14,470 nucleotides of DNA from Kiloniellales bacterium (GTDB lineage: Bacteria; Pseudomonadota; Alphaproteobacteria; Kiloniellales; JAKSDN01), in assembly GCA_022360075.1 (NCBI GenBank), contig JAKSDN010001265.1, forward strand, positions 1-14,470. Reading direction: 5' to 3'. Under the pieces are notes generated by a model that saw only the letters and a list, made by a program, of their open reading frames with translations, ran no database searches and was not told where the DNA came from. A program made the translations under genes and the position numbers. Shown in pieces: positions 14,205 to 14,470 of the stretch (positions within the stretch are counted from its first letter, which is position 1; every line of letters begins with the position of its first letter).

Positions 14205-14470
14205 TCATTTCGCAGCTTCACGGAGGGTGTTCGAAACGGCCCAAGATCCGGGGCGGCTCCGCGCCACGACCTCATCCATCCAGCCTGCGACCCTGTCCAT
14301 CCCGACCTTCATGCCATGATACATGGGCCCGCCGCGCCATCGGGGAAAGCCGTGGCCGACGACTTCGACAACATCGACGAAAGCGCCGTCCGGGACGACT
14401 CCCTCCTCTACGACACGCGCGCCTTCATTGATCAGAACCGCGAGAAGGCGGCGGCAAATCTCGTCCGCGC
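14205..14470 (-). CDS. 3-hydroxyacyl-CoA dehydrogenase, C-terminal end (FadB/FadJ-type or related), N-terminus beyond the window
   Basis: The minus-strand frame enters at the right edge and ends at a TGA at 14207-14205, giving the last 87 residues or so of a protein. It contains LLAVLINEGARVVEEGVV, then VDVVEVVGHGFPRWRGGPM, which matches the C-terminal helical domain of 3-hydroxyacyl-CoA dehydrogenases (the NEGA...LEEG and GYGFPRWRGGP motifs of this family). The full enzyme oxidises 3-hydroxyacyl-CoA with NAD in fatty-acid beta-oxidation. The position of the GFPRWRGGP motif close to the C-terminus fits the second 3HCDH_C domain of the bifunctional hydratase/dehydrogenase, but the rest is needed to tell. 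It is a housekeeping gene and marks the right border of the accessory cassette. Confidence 0.85.
   Translation of the reverse strand, partial: ADEICRRLLAVLINEGARVVEEGVVPDGAFVDVVEVVGHGFPRWRGGPMYHGMKVGMDRVAGWMDEVVARSRPGSWAVSNTLREAAK

Noticed and set aside
13963..14208. 81-aa minus-strand frame after the last protease gene
   Set aside because: It crosses the 40-bp repeat and overlaps the stop of the dehydrogenase gene, with no ribosome binding site or motif.
1..14470. tRNA, rRNA, transposase or phage genes
   Set aside because: None was seen on either strand; the only mobile-element hints are the small repeats listed.

Overview
The window is GC-rich bacterial DNA. Codon use, the gene families, and two kinds of intergenic palindromic repeat (a short GCCGGA/TCCGGC hairpin and a paired CTTCGAC/GTCGAAG element) suggest an alphaproteobacterium, perhaps near Rhodospirillales. 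This is an inference from style; no rRNA or phylogenetic marker is present.

Left part (1-2546): ordinary metabolism. A branched-chain-amino-acid-type ABC transporter is read leftwards: a periplasmic binding protein (531-1667), then a LivH-type permease that runs off the edge (1-436), with a strong hairpin between them. A TetR-family regulator (1926-2546) is divergent, and a perfect 12-bp palindrome in the shared region is its likely operator. Next comes about 1 kb of non-coding DNA (2547-3610) holding a REP-like hairpin, a 114-bp inverted-repeat element and one copy of a 40-bp dispersed repeat.

Central part (3611-13635): an accessory cassette. A 555-aa SARP/BTAD-type winged-helix regulator with TPR-like repeats (minus strand) is divergent from five plus-strand genes. 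These are a vanadium-haloperoxidase/PAP2-like enzyme without a signal peptide, a large subtilisin-family (S8) peptidase without a signal peptide, a lipoprotein with a glycine-rich hydrophobic segment and a charged C-terminal helix, and two exported chymotrypsin-fold (S1) serine proteases. Both S1 proteases have complete triads and an Asp in the S1 pocket, which predicts cleavage after Arg/Lys. The second is a textbook zymogen (Arg62|Ile63-Ile-Asn-Gly) with three canonical disulfides. The regulator promoter is recognisable (TTGACC, 18 bp, TATGAT) and is overlapped by two 14-bp direct repeats 18 bp apart, which suggests autoregulation. Terminator-like hairpins follow the S8 gene and the last trypsin gene, so the cassette probably has two transcription units: 5605-9010 and 9453-13635.

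Right part (13636-14470): about 570 bp of intergenic DNA with a terminator hairpin and a second direct copy of the 40-bp repeat. The C-terminal end of a 3-hydroxyacyl-CoA dehydrogenase (minus strand) then runs off the edge. The cassette therefore sits between housekeeping genes and is bracketed by direct repeats.

The most interesting content is the cassette itself: one regulator, one phosphatase/haloperoxidase-like enzyme, three serine proteases of two unrelated folds, and an anchored lipoprotein. I do not recognise it as a named system. A regulated proteolytic cascade split between cytoplasm and envelope is a reasonable hypothesis, but nothing in the sequence identifies its substrate.
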